Positions 16,542 to 26,352 of a stretch of 52,317 nt of DNA are shown one piece after another. The position numbers and the translations under genes are program-made. The notes under the pieces were generated by a model. That model saw nothing but the letters and a program-made list of their open reading frames with translations, ran no database searches and was not told where the DNA came from. The stretch is from Deltaproteobacteria bacterium (GTDB lineage Bacteria > UBA10199 > SPLOWO2-01-44-7), in assembly GCA_023265595.1 (NCBI GenBank), contig JAHFSU010000001.1:1-52317 (forward strand). Reading direction: 5' to 3'. Numbering within the stretch: the stretch's first letter is position 1; every line of letters begins with the position of its first letter.

Positions 16542-17489
16542 TTATACAAACAATGACGAAACGGAATCCGAATGATAAATTCTCCGGATCGCTTCTCCAA
16601 GCAAATTGGCAACCGACAAAATTTCAATTTTTGAAGATTTGCGGACCGCTTCTTCCTGACGGATTGAATCAGTGATCACTAACTTCTTAATTTTTGATTT
16701 ATTGATCCGTTCCAGAGCCGGCCCTGACAAAACAGCGTGGGTACAAACACCGTAAACCTCTTTTGCCCCGTTGTTTAAAAGGGCCTCCACCGCTTGGGCC
16801 ATAGTGCCGGCGGTATCGACGATATCATCGATGATGATGACCCGTTTGTCGGTCACTTCCCCGATCACATTCATGACTTCGGAAACATTGGGACGTGTGC
16901 GACGTTTATCAATCATGGCCAGCGGACAACTCAACCGCTTGGCATAAGCCCGTGAACGCTCTGCGGCACCGGCATCGGGGGCCACGACGACAAGGTCATC
17001 TTTCAACTGATCTTCGATGTATTTCAAAAAAACGGGCATTGCGAAAAGATTATCGACGGGGATATTGAAAAAACCCTGAATCTGACCGGCATGCATATCG
17101 AGCGACAAAACACGGTTCGCACCGGCGGCGGTCAACAGATCGGCAACGAGTTTGGCGCTGATCGGAGTGCGCGGCGCTACTTTGCGATCTTGTCTGGCAT
17201 AGCCATAATAGGGAACGACTGCGGTAATCCGGTCGGCGGAGGAACGCTTTAATGCGTCGATCATCACGAGAAGTTCCATCAAATTTTCATTGGCTGGATT
17301 GGAGGTCGGTTGGAGCACAAACGTATCCATGCCACGCACATTTTCTTTTATTTCGACCCAAACTTCACCGTCACTGAAGCGAGTAACAAGGGCCTCTCCC
17401 ATTGGCAATTCGAGAAAATGGACAATCGATTTTGCCAATTCGGGATTCGCATTCCCTGAAAAAATTTTAATATTCTTATAAGAGTACAT
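16542..17489 (-). CDS. prs: Ribose-phosphate pyrophosphokinase
   Basis: The 315-aa protein is the standard length. Motifs are [15 protein letters not shown] near the N-terminus, [26 protein letters not shown] (ATP site), [30 protein letters not shown] and the PRPP loop [14 protein letters not shown]. It makes PRPP from ribose 5-phosphate and ATP for nucleotide, His and Trp synthesis. No Shine-Dalgarno site is seen before ATG 17489. The ~100 bases upstream are occupied by palindromic repeats and tRNA-Gln. Confidence 0.96.
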   Translation of the reverse strand: MYSYKNIKIFSGNANPELAKSIVHFLELPMGEALVTRFSDGEVWVEIKENVRGMDTFVLQPTSNPANENLMELLVMIDALKRSSADRITAVVPYYGYARQDRKVAPRTPISAKLVADLLTAAGANRVLSLDMHAGQIQGFFNIPVDNLFAMPVFLKYIEDQLKDDLVVVAPDAGAAERSRAYAKRLSCPLAMIDKRRTRPNVSEVMNVIGEVTDKRVIIIDDIVDTAGTMAQAVEALLNNGAKEVYGVCTHAVLSGPALERINKSKIKKLVITDSIRQEEAVRKSSKIEILSVANLLGEAIRRIYHSDSVSSLFV

Positions 17490-17496
17490 TGTTTAG

Positions 17497-17595
17497 TCCG
17501 ATACACGATACCCGATATACGATAAACGAAATTTGGCAACAGCTGCGTATATCGTGTATCGTATATCGGAACAAATTTGGCTGTTGCCAAATTTG
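17497..17595. repeat. Intergenic palindromic repeat cluster
   Basis: The strings GATACACGATA and GATATACGATAAACG near 17500-17530 are answered by CGTATATCGTGTATCG and GTATATCGG near 17546-17570. An outer 15-bp inverted repeat, AAATTTGGCAACAGC (about 17530) and GCTGTTGCCAAATTT (17580-17594), brackets the second half. The cluster lies between tRNA-Gln and prs. Confidence 0.6.
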
Positions 17596-17666
17596 TTGGG
17601 GCGCCTGGATTCGAACCAGGGATGGCAGCTCCAAAGGCTGCTGACTTACCGCTTGTCGACGCCCCA
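17596..17666 (-). tRNA. tRNA-Gln(TTG)
   Basis: Minus-strand cloverleaf of about 71 nt: acceptor TGGGGCG/CGCCCCA, short D stem GAC/GTC, anticodon stem GCAGC/GCTGC with loop CTTTGGA (anticodon TTG), T arm CTGG-TTCGAATC-CAGG, discriminator A. The T1 first base and overall shape are typical of bacterial tRNA-Gln. The first 21 bases are also the end of the ispE reading frame. Confidence 0.93.
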
Positions 17667-18539
17667 ATTTTCAACAGCGAAAATCTGCCACTTTGGTTGA
17701 ATTTTAATTTGTTGCAGCGCCCCGTCTCTTTTTTCTTTCCTGTCAAACAATCCAAAAACCGTCGACCCCGACCCACTCATTAAGACACCTTCGGCACCGG
17801 CATATTTCAGAGCCTCTTTAGCCTTCTGAATTTCCGGATATTTCGGAATGACAACCGACTCGAAATCGTTATGTAATTCCTGAATAATCTCCGCAAAGGT
17901 GCGGCGGCTTGTAACACTTCGATTTTGGGGTGTCAATGAACCTTTACCGAAGGTGTCTGACTCTTTCACGGCTGAAAGTGTCAGACTCTTTCGAACATCC
18001 CATGCCGAATAGGCCCAAGGGGTAGAAATGGATACACCCGGATTAATAAGTATTATCGATAAGTTGGGAAGATTTGTTAAAGAAGTTATTTGATCCCCGA
18101 TCCCCTCTATATGAGCCGGCCCATCATTAATAAAAAAAGGGACATCGGCGCCCAATTTTGACCCCAGTTCCGCTAATTTTGTGGAGGGCCAATCGAGCCC
18201 CCAAAGCCTGTTCAGAACTTTTAAAACGGTGGCGGCATTAGAAGAACCGCCCCCCAACCCACCCCCCATCGGGATATTTTTCTTCACCTGGAGCCTGGCA
18301 CCATAGGATACTTTTCCTTTCTGTTTTAAAAGCATGGCCGCCTTATAGACCAAATTTTTTTCGGGGGGCCCATCCACAGCAGGACAGTGCACTTCAATCC
18401 CCGAAGGGATTTTTTCAAATTGAAGTTCATCAAAGAGGGAAATTTTTTCCATCAGGGAAAAAATATTATGATAACCATCCGGACGACGGCTCAAAATTTC
18501 CAAGAAAAGATTTATTTTGGCCGGAGATTTTACGATCAT
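17646..18539 (-). CDS. ispE: 4-diphosphocytidyl-2-C-methyl-D-erythritol kinase
   Basis: The protein has 297 aa from ATG 18539 (MIVKSPAKINLFLEIL, the canonical IspE start), which overlaps the aminopeptidase stop as ATGA. The GHMP-kinase ATP motif is PMGGGLGGGSSNAATVL; GADVPFF and SGSGSTVFGLF are the other hallmarks. It phosphorylates CDP-ME in the MEP isoprenoid pathway. Two oddities are visible. A 32-base hairpin repeat (17955-17986) is translated as SLTLSAVKESD in a variable region. The last codons (TGG GGC GTC GAC AAG CGG TAA) are the first bases of tRNA-Gln, so the stop lies in the tRNA D-arm. Confidence 0.94.
   Translation of the reverse strand: MIVKSPAKINLFLEILSRRPDGYHNIFSLMEKISLFDELQFEKIPSGIEVHCPAVDGPPEKNLVYKAAMLLKQKGKVSYGARLQVKKNIPMGGGLGGGSSNAATVLKVLNRLWGLDWPSTKLAELGSKLGADVPFFINDGPAHIEGIGDQITSLTNLPNLSIILINPGVSISTPWAYSAWDVRKSLTLSAVKESDTFGKGSLTPQNRSVTSRRTFAEIIQELHNDFESVVIPKYPEIQKAKEALKYAGAEGVLMSGSGSTVFGLFDRKEKRDGALQQIKIQPKWQIFAVENWGVDKR
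17955..17986. repeat. Hairpin repeat inside ispE
   Basis: Arms GTCTGAC-T-CTTTCA and TGAAAG-T-GTCAGAC enclose a CGGC loop: 13 of 14 pairs with one T-T mismatch. It also appears as the near-direct repeat GTGTCTGACTCTTTC / GTGTCAGACTCTTTC. It is in frame with ispE and translated. Confidence 0.6.
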
Positions 18540-20536
18540 CTCAAAGCCTTCGTGATTTCTTCGATAGCTAACGCATGCAGTTTTGGTTTTGTCTTGGCAA
18601 AAATTTCTTCTGCCCGTTTTTTTTCTCCACTGCGAACCCATGCATTGTAGATCGGACGAATCAGTTTGACTCTCCCCACCCGCTCCAGAAACTGCTCCAT
18701 GTGCGGGTAGGCTTTTTGATAACGATATTTCGCAACGAGTGTATACCAGAGCGAAGCGATTTCAGCGTTGGGTGTCTCATTTAATGCATAATCTTTTTCC
18801 AATCTTTCAAGAATCTTTGCCGGTATTTTTTGCTCTTCCAGAAACCGCATCAAAAATTGGGCCCACATCTGCCAGACCCATTGCGTCGCATCCAATGAAG
18901 GAAGCGCACCGCCGGATTCGGCAATCCATTTTTCCGCCAACGCTTTTGCTTCGTCCATTTCCGGCGATTTGAAAACGGGGGCGCCGGCGGGAATGCCCGG
19001 CCCATAGAGCCAACGGTCGAGATCGTCGTCATCAATGCCGACTTTCTCCAGCGGCAATTTCTTCTTCAAAAAATCGACAAAATCTTTTGCGGTCAAGTTG
19101 CTGAAGGCAAATGTGGCTATATATTCCCGAACGAAATCAAGGAATCTTTCCTCGCCGAATTTTCTCTCAAGCCACGTCACAAAAAGAAAGCCCTTTTCAT
19201 AGGGGATAAAAGAGACAACCTCATCGGGGTTTTCAAAAGTAGCTGTCACCGCCAATGCCGTCGTGGCGCTGCGTCCGGGCGTATTCAAATGATCCTGAAT
19301 CCGACTGATCCCCTCGATCGCATTCATGTTGTAGGACGCCTCGCCATAAACTTTTTTCAAAATTTTTCGTTCCGCCCAAACTGTAAACCCCTCATTGATC
19401 CAAAAATCGGGAAGGTGGGCATTCGTGACCGAATCGCCGAACCAATAGTGGGCCAATTCATGCGCCGCAACACACATCAAAGAACCGTCGCCTGTGATAA
19501 TCGTGGGGCTGTCAAAAATGATCCCAACATTTTCCATGCCCCCCATCGGAAAACTAGGGGGTAAAAGAACCGTATCGGCAACAGACCACGGCATCGGCCC
19601 AAAAAACGACTCGGCCGCCTGCACAAACTTTTCGTAAATTTTAAAATCGGCAACGGCCTTTTCCTTAATGTAGGATTCGAAATAAAGAAGGGTCCGCTCA
19701 CTGAGCCGCATCGCCTCCATATCACCGATCGCAAAGGCAATCAGATACGTGGAAATCGGGTGTTCCGAAATTTGATAATGCCAGACATCATATCCCTTTT
19801 CCTTTTGAGGTGTTTGGGGCACTCCCTGATGCGGCTGATTGCTCACCATGACGGCGCGCAATCCCAAATCGCTTTTCACACGCAACACAGCCAAAAAAGT
19901 CATCTTGGCCCGCGGCGTATCCTGAAGCGGCGCCCAACCGCGGTTGTGATAATATTGTCCCTGTGTATATAAAAAGGGTTTTTTTTCGGAGGCGGTCTGC
20001 TGCGGCTCCAGCCACTGAAGACCGGCTGGAATATTTTTGGAGTCGGTTTCATAAATCACTTTTACGCGGGAAACATTTTGAGGGAGATCGATAGTTAATG
20101 AAGAACCGATATATTTTTTTTCTTTCCCCAAGCGGAACGTCGTTTTTTCCCATTTTTCTTTTTGATGTTTTAATTCGACCGAAACTTCCCGGATCAAAAG
20201 CGATTTGGTATCGAGGATTAGATGGTTTGCCTCCTGTTTTCCCAAGGAGTAGATAGCCGTTCCGGAAATTTGTTTCTTCTCAAAATTAAATATCAGATCC
20301 AAATCGGCATGAACCACACGGACCCGATCAAAATTGGAATGGGTATAAGGATCTTTCGCTGTCTGAGCCGTCGGGCGGTCGGCAACATATTCCGGTTTTT
20401 CGGGAAGCGGCTCCCCCTTCAAAAAACGTTTCAGCGAATTTTTGAAATTGTCCGGCTCGATTTCCCCTTCAACCACCTTCAATTTCAACGTCTCAATAAG
20501 CTGCTGTGCCTCAACCGCATTGAATTCGATTTTCAT
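18536..20536 (-). CDS. M1-family zinc aminopeptidase (LTA4H-like)
   Basis: The protein has 666 aa and no signal peptide. The exopeptidase motif PMGGMENVG and the zinc site HELAHYWFGD (H359, E360, H363) with E382 in WINEGFTVWAER show an intact HExxH-18-E M1 peptidase. The C-terminal helical region (~550-666) resembles the leukotriene A4 hydrolase C-terminal domain, so it belongs to the LTA4H-like branch. The N-terminus carries ~45 extra charged helical residues before the beta domain. It removes N-terminal amino acids from peptides, probably in the cytoplasm. It overlaps ispE by 4 bases and is the first gene of the long minus-strand run. Confidence 0.92.
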   Translation of the reverse strand: MKIEFNAVEAQQLIETLKLKVVEGEIEPDNFKNSLKRFLKGEPLPEKPEYVADRPTAQTAKDPYTHSNFDRVRVVHADLDLIFNFEKKQISGTAIYSLGKQEANHLILDTKSLLIREVSVELKHQKEKWEKTTFRLGKEKKYIGSSLTIDLPQNVSRVKVIYETDSKNIPAGLQWLEPQQTASEKKPFLYTQGQYYHNRGWAPLQDTPRAKMTFLAVLRVKSDLGLRAVMVSNQPHQGVPQTPQKEKGYDVWHYQISEHPISTYLIAFAIGDMEAMRLSERTLLYFESYIKEKAVADFKIYEKFVQAAESFFGPMPWSVADTVLLPPSFPMGGMENVGIIFDSPTIITGDGSLMCVAAHELAHYWFGDSVTNAHLPDFWINEGFTVWAERKILKKVYGEASYNMNAIEGISRIQDHLNTPGRSATTALAVTATFENPDEVVSFIPYEKGFLFVTWLERKFGEERFLDFVREYIATFAFSNLTAKDFVDFLKKKLPLEKVGIDDDDLDRWLYGPGIPAGAPVFKSPEMDEAKALAEKWIAESGGALPSLDATQWVWQMWAQFLMRFLEEQKIPAKILERLEKDYALNETPNAEIASLWYTLVAKYRYQKAYPHMEQFLERVGRVKLIRPIYNAWVRSGEKKRAEEIFAKTKPKLHALAIEEITKALR

Positions 20537-20582
20537 AAGGGGTTAGACCTAACATCGGCAAGAGCACTTTTCAAGCTTTTAC

Positions 20583-20622
20583 ATGAGGATCCGGATACTT
20601 CACGAGGTATCCGGCTCCTCAT
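20583..20622. repeat. REP-like palindrome at the clpB 3' end
   Basis: Arms ATGAGGATCCGGATAC (20583-20598) and GTATCCGGCTCCTCAT (20607-20622) pair at 15 of 16 positions around TTCACGAG. The clpB stop codon (20619-20621) is inside the right arm. No T-run follows. A related sequence, GGAGCCGGATACTTCGTGAA, occurs at 31967-31986. Confidence 0.65.
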
Positions 20623-23153
20623 GCAAAAATGAGCTTTCCCTCTTTGAGATCGACCACAATTCTATCACCCTCTTTGAATTTGCCGGCCAACAGATCGCCG
20701 GCGAGAGGGTCTTGGATATATTTCTGGATTGCCCGTTTGAGTGGGCGGGCTCCGTAGACAGGGTCAAACCCGTGGTTCGCAATAAATTCCTTTGCCGCCG
20801 GTGTCAGTTTGAGGTCAATTTTTCTCTCTTCCAGCATTTGCAAGAGCCGTTTCATCTGGATATCGACAATCACCGCAATATGCTCTTTGTTGAGCGTGCC
20901 AAAAATAACGATGTCATCGATGCGGTTGATCCATTCAGGCCGAAAATAATTTTTTAACTCCCCCTCAGGAATGTTAGAGGTCATGATGACAACCGTGTTG
21001 GTGAAATCGACCGTACGTCCCTGTCCGTCAGTCAATCGCCCATCGTCCAAAATTTGGAGCAAAATATTGAAGACATCGGCGTGGGCCTTTTCAATTTCAT
21101 CGAGAAGAATCACGCAATAAGGCCGGCGACGAACCGCCTCGGTCAGATAGCCCCCCTCTTCATAGCCGACATAACCGGGCGGGGCGCCGATCAACCGGGC
21201 CACCGAGTGTTTCTCCATAAATTCGCTCATGTCGATACGGATCATCGCCTTTTCGTCATCGAATAAAAATTCGGCTAAGGCGCGCGCGGTTTCCGTTTTA
21301 CCGACACCGGTCGGCCCCATGAAAATAAAGGAACCGATCGGGCGGTGCGGGTCTTTTAAACCGGCGCGGGCGCGACGCACGGCGCCTGCCACTTTTTTCA
21401 GGGCCTCCTCCTGTCCCACCACCCGCTCTTTGAGCTTTTCCTCCATTTGAAGCAATTTTTGAACTTCACTCTCCATCATTTTAGAGACTGGGATTTTGGT
21501 CCATTTGGAAACCACATCGGCGATATCCTCCGCTGTCACCTCTTCGGTCAGCATTTTCTGGTGTTTCTGCAACTCGGTCATTTTTTTCTGATTCGCCTCC
21601 AATTTTTTGGTCAGTTCCAAAATGATTCCGTACTTCAACTCCGCGGCAGTATTTAAATCTCCCTCCCTCTCCGCCTTTTCCTGATCGATCTTAGCCTGTT
21701 CAATTTGTTCTTTCACCGTGCGGATCTGTTTGATGATGTCGCGCTCTTGCATCCAGTGGGCCTTCAATTGCTGCGATTTGTCTTTCCAGTGTGCAATATC
21801 TTTCTCAAGCGTTTTGAGTCGTGAAGCCGAAGCGGCATCCGATTCTTTTTTGAGGGCCTCCCGTTCAATGGAGAGCTGCATAATGCGGCGCTCCAGCTCA
21901 TCAATTTCAGAGGGCATGCTGTCGATTTCGATTCTTAATTTGGAGGCCGCTTCATCAATCAGATCGATCGCTTTGTCGGGCAAAAATCGGTCGCTGATAT
22001 AGCGGTGGGACAAAGTGGCGGCGGCAATAATAGCACTGTCCTGAATCCGGACACCGTGATGGACTTCATAGCGTTCTTTGAGACCGCGTAAAATGGAAAT
22101 GGTATCCTCCACAGAGGGTTCCCCGACAGTAACCTGCTGGAAACGCCGCTCGAGCGCCGCATCTTTTTCAATGTGTTTCCGATATTCATCCAGTGTGGTG
22201 GCACCGATGCAATGGAGCTCGCCGCGGGCCAAAGCCGGTTTCAGCATATTGGAGGCGTCGATCGCCCCTTCAGCCGAACCGGCGCCGACCAGCGTATGTA
22301 ATTCATCGATAAACAAAATAATCGAACCTTCGACAGCGACAATCTCTTTCAACACGGCTTTCAAACGGTCTTCAAATTCCCCGCGATATTTAGCCCCCGC
22401 AATGAGGGCCGCCAAATCGAGTGTCACAAGGCGTTTCTCTTTGAGCGTATCGGGGACATCCCCGGCGACAATTCTTTGCGCCAAACCTTCAACAATCGCC
22501 GTTTTCCCAACACCGGGCTCCCCAATTAAAACCGGATTATTTTTCGTGCGCCGGCTCAAGACATGAATCACGCGGCGGATCTCTTCGTCGCGGCCGATGA
22601 CCGGATCGAGTTTTCCTTTTCTTGCAATTTCGGTTAGGTCGCGCCCATATTTTTTTAAGGCCTGAATTTTTCCCTCCGGATCCGGATCGGTCACACGATG
22701 GGGCCCTCGGATTTCCATCAATGCTTTTAAGACCGCTTCTCTCGCTGCCCCGTTTTTTTTGAGAAGATCGTTAGCAACCGTTCCCTTGACATCGGTGAGC
22801 CCCAGCAAAAGATGCTCGACACTCAAATAATCGTCCTTTAACTGTTCCGCCTCTTTAACGGCCTGATCAAAAACTTTTTTAAGATAGGTTGATAAATAGG
22901 GCTGCGCGACGCTCGCCCCCACAATACGAGGAAGACGATCCAGTTCCGATTTTAATTTTGAGGCAAGTAGAGAAGGATCACAACCAATCTTACTCAAAAG
23001 GGAGGAGACAAGCCCCTCTTCCTGTTGCAAAAGGGCCAATAAAAAATGTTCGGGGGTCAGTTCCTGTTGCTGGCGGCTTAAGGCAAGCGATTGCGCTGTT
23101 TGAAGGGCCTCTTGTGCTTTTAATGTCCATTGGTCGGGACGCATGACTTCCAT
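20619..23153 (-). CDS. clpB: ATP-dependent disaggregase ClpB
   Basis: The protein has 844 aa from ATG 23153; ATG 23144 ([14 protein letters not shown]) is the more conventional start. Domains in order: Clp N domain (1-145), AAA-1 with Walker [10 protein letters not shown], the coiled-coil middle domain characteristic of ClpB (~400-530), AAA-2 with GPTGVGKTE, and the D2 small domain ending [19 protein letters not shown]. With DnaK it resolubilises aggregated proteins. It is slightly short because the AAA-2 loop between VIMTSN and [10 protein letters not shown] is reduced. The stop lies in a palindromic repeat. mgtE is 35 bases upstream. Confidence 0.97.
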   Translation of the reverse strand: MEVMRPDQWTLKAQEALQTAQSLALSRQQQELTPEHFLLALLQQEEGLVSSLLSKIGCDPSLLASKLKSELDRLPRIVGASVAQPYLSTYLKKVFDQAVKEAEQLKDDYLSVEHLLLGLTDVKGTVANDLLKKNGAAREAVLKALMEIRGPHRVTDPDPEGKIQALKKYGRDLTEIARKGKLDPVIGRDEEIRRVIHVLSRRTKNNPVLIGEPGVGKTAIVEGLAQRIVAGDVPDTLKEKRLVTLDLAALIAGAKYRGEFEDRLKAVLKEIVAVEGSIILFIDELHTLVGAGSAEGAIDASNMLKPALARGELHCIGATTLDEYRKHIEKDAALERRFQQVTVGEPSVEDTISILRGLKERYEVHHGVRIQDSAIIAAATLSHRYISDRFLPDKAIDLIDEAASKLRIEIDSMPSEIDELERRIMQLSIEREALKKESDAASASRLKTLEKDIAHWKDKSQQLKAHWMQERDIIKQIRTVKEQIEQAKIDQEKAEREGDLNTAAELKYGIILELTKKLEANQKKMTELQKHQKMLTEEVTAEDIADVVSKWTKIPVSKMMESEVQKLLQMEEKLKERVVGQEEALKKVAGAVRRARAGLKDPHRPIGSFIFMGPTGVGKTETARALAEFLFDDEKAMIRIDMSEFMEKHSVARLIGAPPGYVGYEEGGYLTEAVRRRPYCVILLDEIEKAHADVFNILLQILDDGRLTDGQGRTVDFTNTVVIMTSNIPEGELKNYFRPEWINRIDDIVIFGTLNKEHIAVIVDIQMKRLLQMLEERKIDLKLTPAAKEFIANHGFDPVYGARPLKRAIQKYIQDPLAGDLLAGKFKEGDRIVVDLKEGKLIFA

Positions 23154-23188
23154 ATTGAGACTTTTTTGGACAATTTCAAGTCATCATT

Positions 23189-24535
23189 TTAACATAAATA
23201 CCGCAAAAATAGCGTTGCAAACCCCAAAAAAATCAGAAAACCGAAGACATCGGTAAAGGTGGTGACCAAAACACCGGCCCCCAATGCGGGATCGAGTTTC
23301 AAAGTTCGGAGCAACATCGGGATCATGTTGCCGGCAAAAGCGGCGATCATCATATTGCAAATCATCGCCAGCCATAAAACGAGTCCTAAATAAAAATTTC
23401 CTTCCCAATGCCACGCAACAAAACCGGTGATCATTCCTGTAATCGCACCGACAGTGAGACCGACCAAAACTTCTTTTCGCAAAACTTTCCAAATTTCCCG
23501 ACCGCTGATTTCTCCCAACGCTAACGCACGTGTCATGACGGTTAACGATTGTGTGCCGCCATTTCCTCCCATCCCCGCAACGACCGGCATAAAGATCGCC
23601 AATGCAACCACTTTGGCAATGCTCTGCTGAAACAAACCTACAACCCACGCGGCCAAAAAAGCAGTGCCCAAATTAATCGACATCCATACCAATCTCCTTT
23701 TTGTCGTGGGCCACCATGGGGCAAACGCCCGATCATTTTTGGTGAGGCCCGCCAGATGATACATCTCTTCGGTCGCTTCATCCTGGACAATGTCGATCAC
23801 ATCATCGACCGTAATGACTCCCAAAAGATGGTGAGCCTCATCCACGACCGGAACAGCCAGCAGTTTATGGTGACTGACCAATTGAGCCGCCTGTCTGCGT
23901 GAATCGAGGGCCCGAACCGCAATAGGATGGGAAAGCATGATCTGCTCGACTTTTTTTTCAGGGTCTTCACGAACCAACGTTCGGAGAGGAACCGTTCCCA
24001 ACAGATGATTCTCTTCGTCAACGACATAGAGATAAAAAATTTTCAACTGAGGATCGGCCGTACGGACGGTCTGAACCGCGTCTTGCACCCCTTGAGAGGC
24101 TTTTACAAACATGAACTCCGTGTGCATCGCTTCGCCGCAACTGTCCGACGGATATTGGGAGAGCCGCGCCATTTTTTCCTTCTGGGATAGAGGTAATTTT
24201 TCAAGCAATTCATTTTGCCTGTCGGCAGAAAATTGGTCGAGATAGCTTTTGCCAAAATCGGGGGGCATCCGGTTTAAAAGATCGATTAATTGGGATTCCT
24301 CCAAAACAGAAAGTAGCGTTGGCAATGTTTCTGCGGGGATTTCGAGCAGCATTTTGTCGAGAAAATCTTCTTTCCGAAATATTTCAAAAAAGAGTTTTTG
24401 ATCGTGCGCATCCAATTGTCTCAGGATGCGCGAACTTTCAAGGATTCCGAGTTTTTCGAGCGCATGCAACAGTTTCGGCTTGGCCGCTGTATGAATAAGC
24501 CTTCTGACAAACTCCACCCGTTTTGAAAAACGCAT
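23189..24535 (-). CDS. mgtE: Magnesium transporter MgtE
   Basis: The 448-aa protein has the full MgtE layout: an N-terminal helical superhelix (LDAHDQKLFFEIFRKED...), two CBS domains (~130-255; MHTEFMFVKASQGVQDAV, IMLSHPIAVRALDS) and five transmembrane helices with the pore motif PVVAGMGGNGGTQS. It is an inner-membrane Mg2+ channel gated by cytosolic Mg2+ through the N and CBS domains. It stands between htrA and clpB on the same strand, 117 bases after htrA, with a hairpin between. Confidence 0.95.
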   Translation of the reverse strand: MRFSKRVEFVRRLIHTAAKPKLLHALEKLGILESSRILRQLDAHDQKLFFEIFRKEDFLDKMLLEIPAETLPTLLSVLEESQLIDLLNRMPPDFGKSYLDQFSADRQNELLEKLPLSQKEKMARLSQYPSDSCGEAMHTEFMFVKASQGVQDAVQTVRTADPQLKIFYLYVVDEENHLLGTVPLRTLVREDPEKKVEQIMLSHPIAVRALDSRRQAAQLVSHHKLLAVPVVDEAHHLLGVITVDDVIDIVQDEATEEMYHLAGLTKNDRAFAPWWPTTKRRLVWMSINLGTAFLAAWVVGLFQQSIAKVVALAIFMPVVAGMGGNGGTQSLTVMTRALALGEISGREIWKVLRKEVLVGLTVGAITGMITGFVAWHWEGNFYLGLVLWLAMICNMMIAAFAGNMIPMLLRTLKLDPALGAGVLVTTFTDVFGFLIFLGFATLFLRYLC

Positions 24536-24582
24536 ATTTCTTTTTTATCTCTTGTTTTGTTTCGCGCCGAGGGTCGAACAGC

Positions 24583-24609
24583 CATTTTGGGGGTGAAACC
24601 CCCAAAATG
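24583..24609 (-). terminator. Strong hairpin downstream of htrA (possible terminator)
   Basis: Perfect 11-bp arms CATTTTGGGGG and CCCCCAAAATG enclose a 5-base loop, 44 bases past the htrA stop. No U-tract follows on the minus strand, so a transcript-stabilising or REP role is equally possible. Confidence 0.45.
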
Positions 24610-24652
24610 AGCCGTGTCTTTTCGAAACCAATTCGTTCCGACGATCAGCCAA

Positions 24653-26059
24653 TTAAATTTTAAATGCCACAAAAATAGTCATCGGGCCGCGGCCGATCAG
24701 AAGACGGACCAGAGAACCTTTGCTCAATTTTTTGACTTCTCGTTCATAGTCGGTGGCATTGTTGATCGCGGAGCCATTGATTTCGAAAAGAACATCGCCC
24801 GCTCGCACATCATGATCCTCCGCAGAAGAACCCGGCTGCACCTGTTCCACCAACACCCCTTTTTGTCCGGCCGGCAGATTTAATTTTTGCGCCTCTTCGG
24901 GAGAAATCGAGCGAACAGCAAGACCCAAAACATCTGAAACAGCCGCCTCCTCTTTTGGTTGCAGTGTCTGGGCTATTTTTTCTTCTTCCTCTCTTTTTCC
25001 CACTTTGGCTTCAACTAAAAGCTCTTTCCCCTGTCGCAAAATTTTGAGCCGGATTTTTTTCCCAACAGGAGTTTGGGCAACATAGGCGCTCAAGTCAAAC
25101 GGGTCTTCCACTTTTGTCCCATCAAATTCCAAAACGATATCCCCCCTTTGAATCCCCGCTTCCTGTGCCGGAGAACCGGGCAAAACGCTCCCGATCAACG
25201 CCCCCTGTTCCAATTTGAGTCCATAAGATTCGGCCAATTCGGGAGTCAAGCGTTGTATCTGCACCCCAAGCCAGCCACGTGTTACTTTTCCTTTCGAGAT
25301 CAAGTCCGGCAAAAGCGATTTGGCCAGATTGGCCGGAATCGCAAAACCGATTCCGGTTCCCATCCCATAAATCATTGTGTTGATCCCGATCACTTCCCCC
25401 TTGATATTAAAGAGAGGGCCTCCGGAATTGCCCGGATTGATGGAGGCATCGGTCTGGATAAATTTTGCAAAGGGGGCCTTCGCATCCCCAATCACGCGGC
25501 CTTTGGCGGAAATCACACCGACCGTCACCGTATTCTCAAAACCGAACGGATTGCCGACGGCCATCACCCAATCCCCCTGTTCCGACTTGTCTGAATCTCC
25601 GAGCACGACAAAGGGGAGTGAGTCGTTCGCCTTGATTTTGATCACCGCAAGATCACTTCTCTCATCCCTGCCGACCACAGTCGCTTTGAATTTGCGGCCA
25701 TCGACCAATTTCACCATAATTTCCTCAGCATCCCCGACCACATGGTTGTTGGTGAGGATCTGTCCCTCCTTGCTAATCATCACACCGGAGCCGAGGCTGT
25801 GTCGTTGTTCTTCCTGTGGCACCTCCTCCTCAAAAAATTTCCGAAATTCTTCAAAAGGGTCCATCTGTCCAAAAGGTGATTTGGGGAGCCGCATCGGCTC
25901 GTGTTTGACGGTTTTCGTGGTAGAGATATTGACGACGGCCCCCTTCACATCCCGGGCCAAAGGGGCAAATGAGGGCATATGGGGATCAAACCAAGCCGCA
26001 TGGGAAGGCCTCCCGACGACGAGACACAACGAAAAGAATGCCCATAATATTTTTTTCAT
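24653..26059 (-). CDS. DegP/HtrA (Do) family periplasmic serine protease
   Basis: The protein has 468 aa. The signal peptide MKKILWAFFSLCLVVGRPSHA sends it to the periplasm. The catalytic triad is H106 (LTNNHVVGD), D136 (ERSDLAVIK) and S212 (NPGNSGGPLF). Two PDZ domains follow (~265-345, GWLGVQIQRLTPELA; ~380-465, GLAVRSISPEEAQKL). The length and two PDZ domains match DegP/MucD. It degrades or chaperones misfolded envelope proteins. The start overlaps the DUF1844 stop by an ATGA, so the two are cotranscribed. Confidence 0.95.
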   Translation of the reverse strand: MKKILWAFFSLCLVVGRPSHAAWFDPHMPSFAPLARDVKGAVVNISTTKTVKHEPMRLPKSPFGQMDPFEEFRKFFEEEVPQEEQRHSLGSGVMISKEGQILTNNHVVGDAEEIMVKLVDGRKFKATVVGRDERSDLAVIKIKANDSLPFVVLGDSDKSEQGDWVMAVGNPFGFENTVTVGVISAKGRVIGDAKAPFAKFIQTDASINPGNSGGPLFNIKGEVIGINTMIYGMGTGIGFAIPANLAKSLLPDLISKGKVTRGWLGVQIQRLTPELAESYGLKLEQGALIGSVLPGSPAQEAGIQRGDIVLEFDGTKVEDPFDLSAYVAQTPVGKKIRLKILRQGKELLVEAKVGKREEEEKIAQTLQPKEEAAVSDVLGLAVRSISPEEAQKLNLPAGQKGVLVEQVQPGSSAEDHDVRAGDVLFEINGSAINNATDYEREVKKLSKGSLVRLLIGRGPMTIFVAFKI

Positions 26060-26331
26060 TTCCTTGCCTCCACAAATTGCAAACGCAAATCGGTTAAAAG
26101 ATGAGAAAGCAGAAGGCCTTCCTCGTTTGTCAAATTTCCCTTTGTTTTCTCTTCCAACAGACCCAAAAGATCGATGGTTTGTTTGGCTAAATCGAGATTT
26201 TTTTCTATTTTTTGTGTCGTCGGGTTGGCTATCAAACCAAGATGAACCTGAACCGAAGAGGCTAAAGAGAGGATAAAACCGATAAAATCGACCGGCGGCA
26301 ACTCTTTTTTTTCATTTTCTTGTTCAGACAT
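26056..26331 (-). CDS. DUF1844 family protein
   Basis: The protein has 91 aa from ATG 26331 (MSEQENEKKELPPVDFIGF). The longer open frame upstream runs through the promoter and is rejected. The family pattern is PPVDFIGFILSLASSVQVHLG, then KNLDLAKQTIDLLGLLEEKTKGNLT, then LLSHLLTDLRLQFVE. DUF1844 proteins are small helical cytoplasmic proteins of unknown function common in Deltaproteobacteria and related phyla. Translational coupling to htrA suggests a link with envelope quality control (inference). No Shine-Dalgarno site is visible; the predicted leader is ~14 bases. Confidence 0.9.
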   Translation of the reverse strand: MSEQENEKKELPPVDFIGFILSLASSVQVHLGLIANPTTQKIEKNLDLAKQTIDLLGLLEEKTKGNLTNEEGLLLSHLLTDLRLQFVEARK

Positions 26332-26352
26332 GATGGTTTTAAAAACGGCGGT

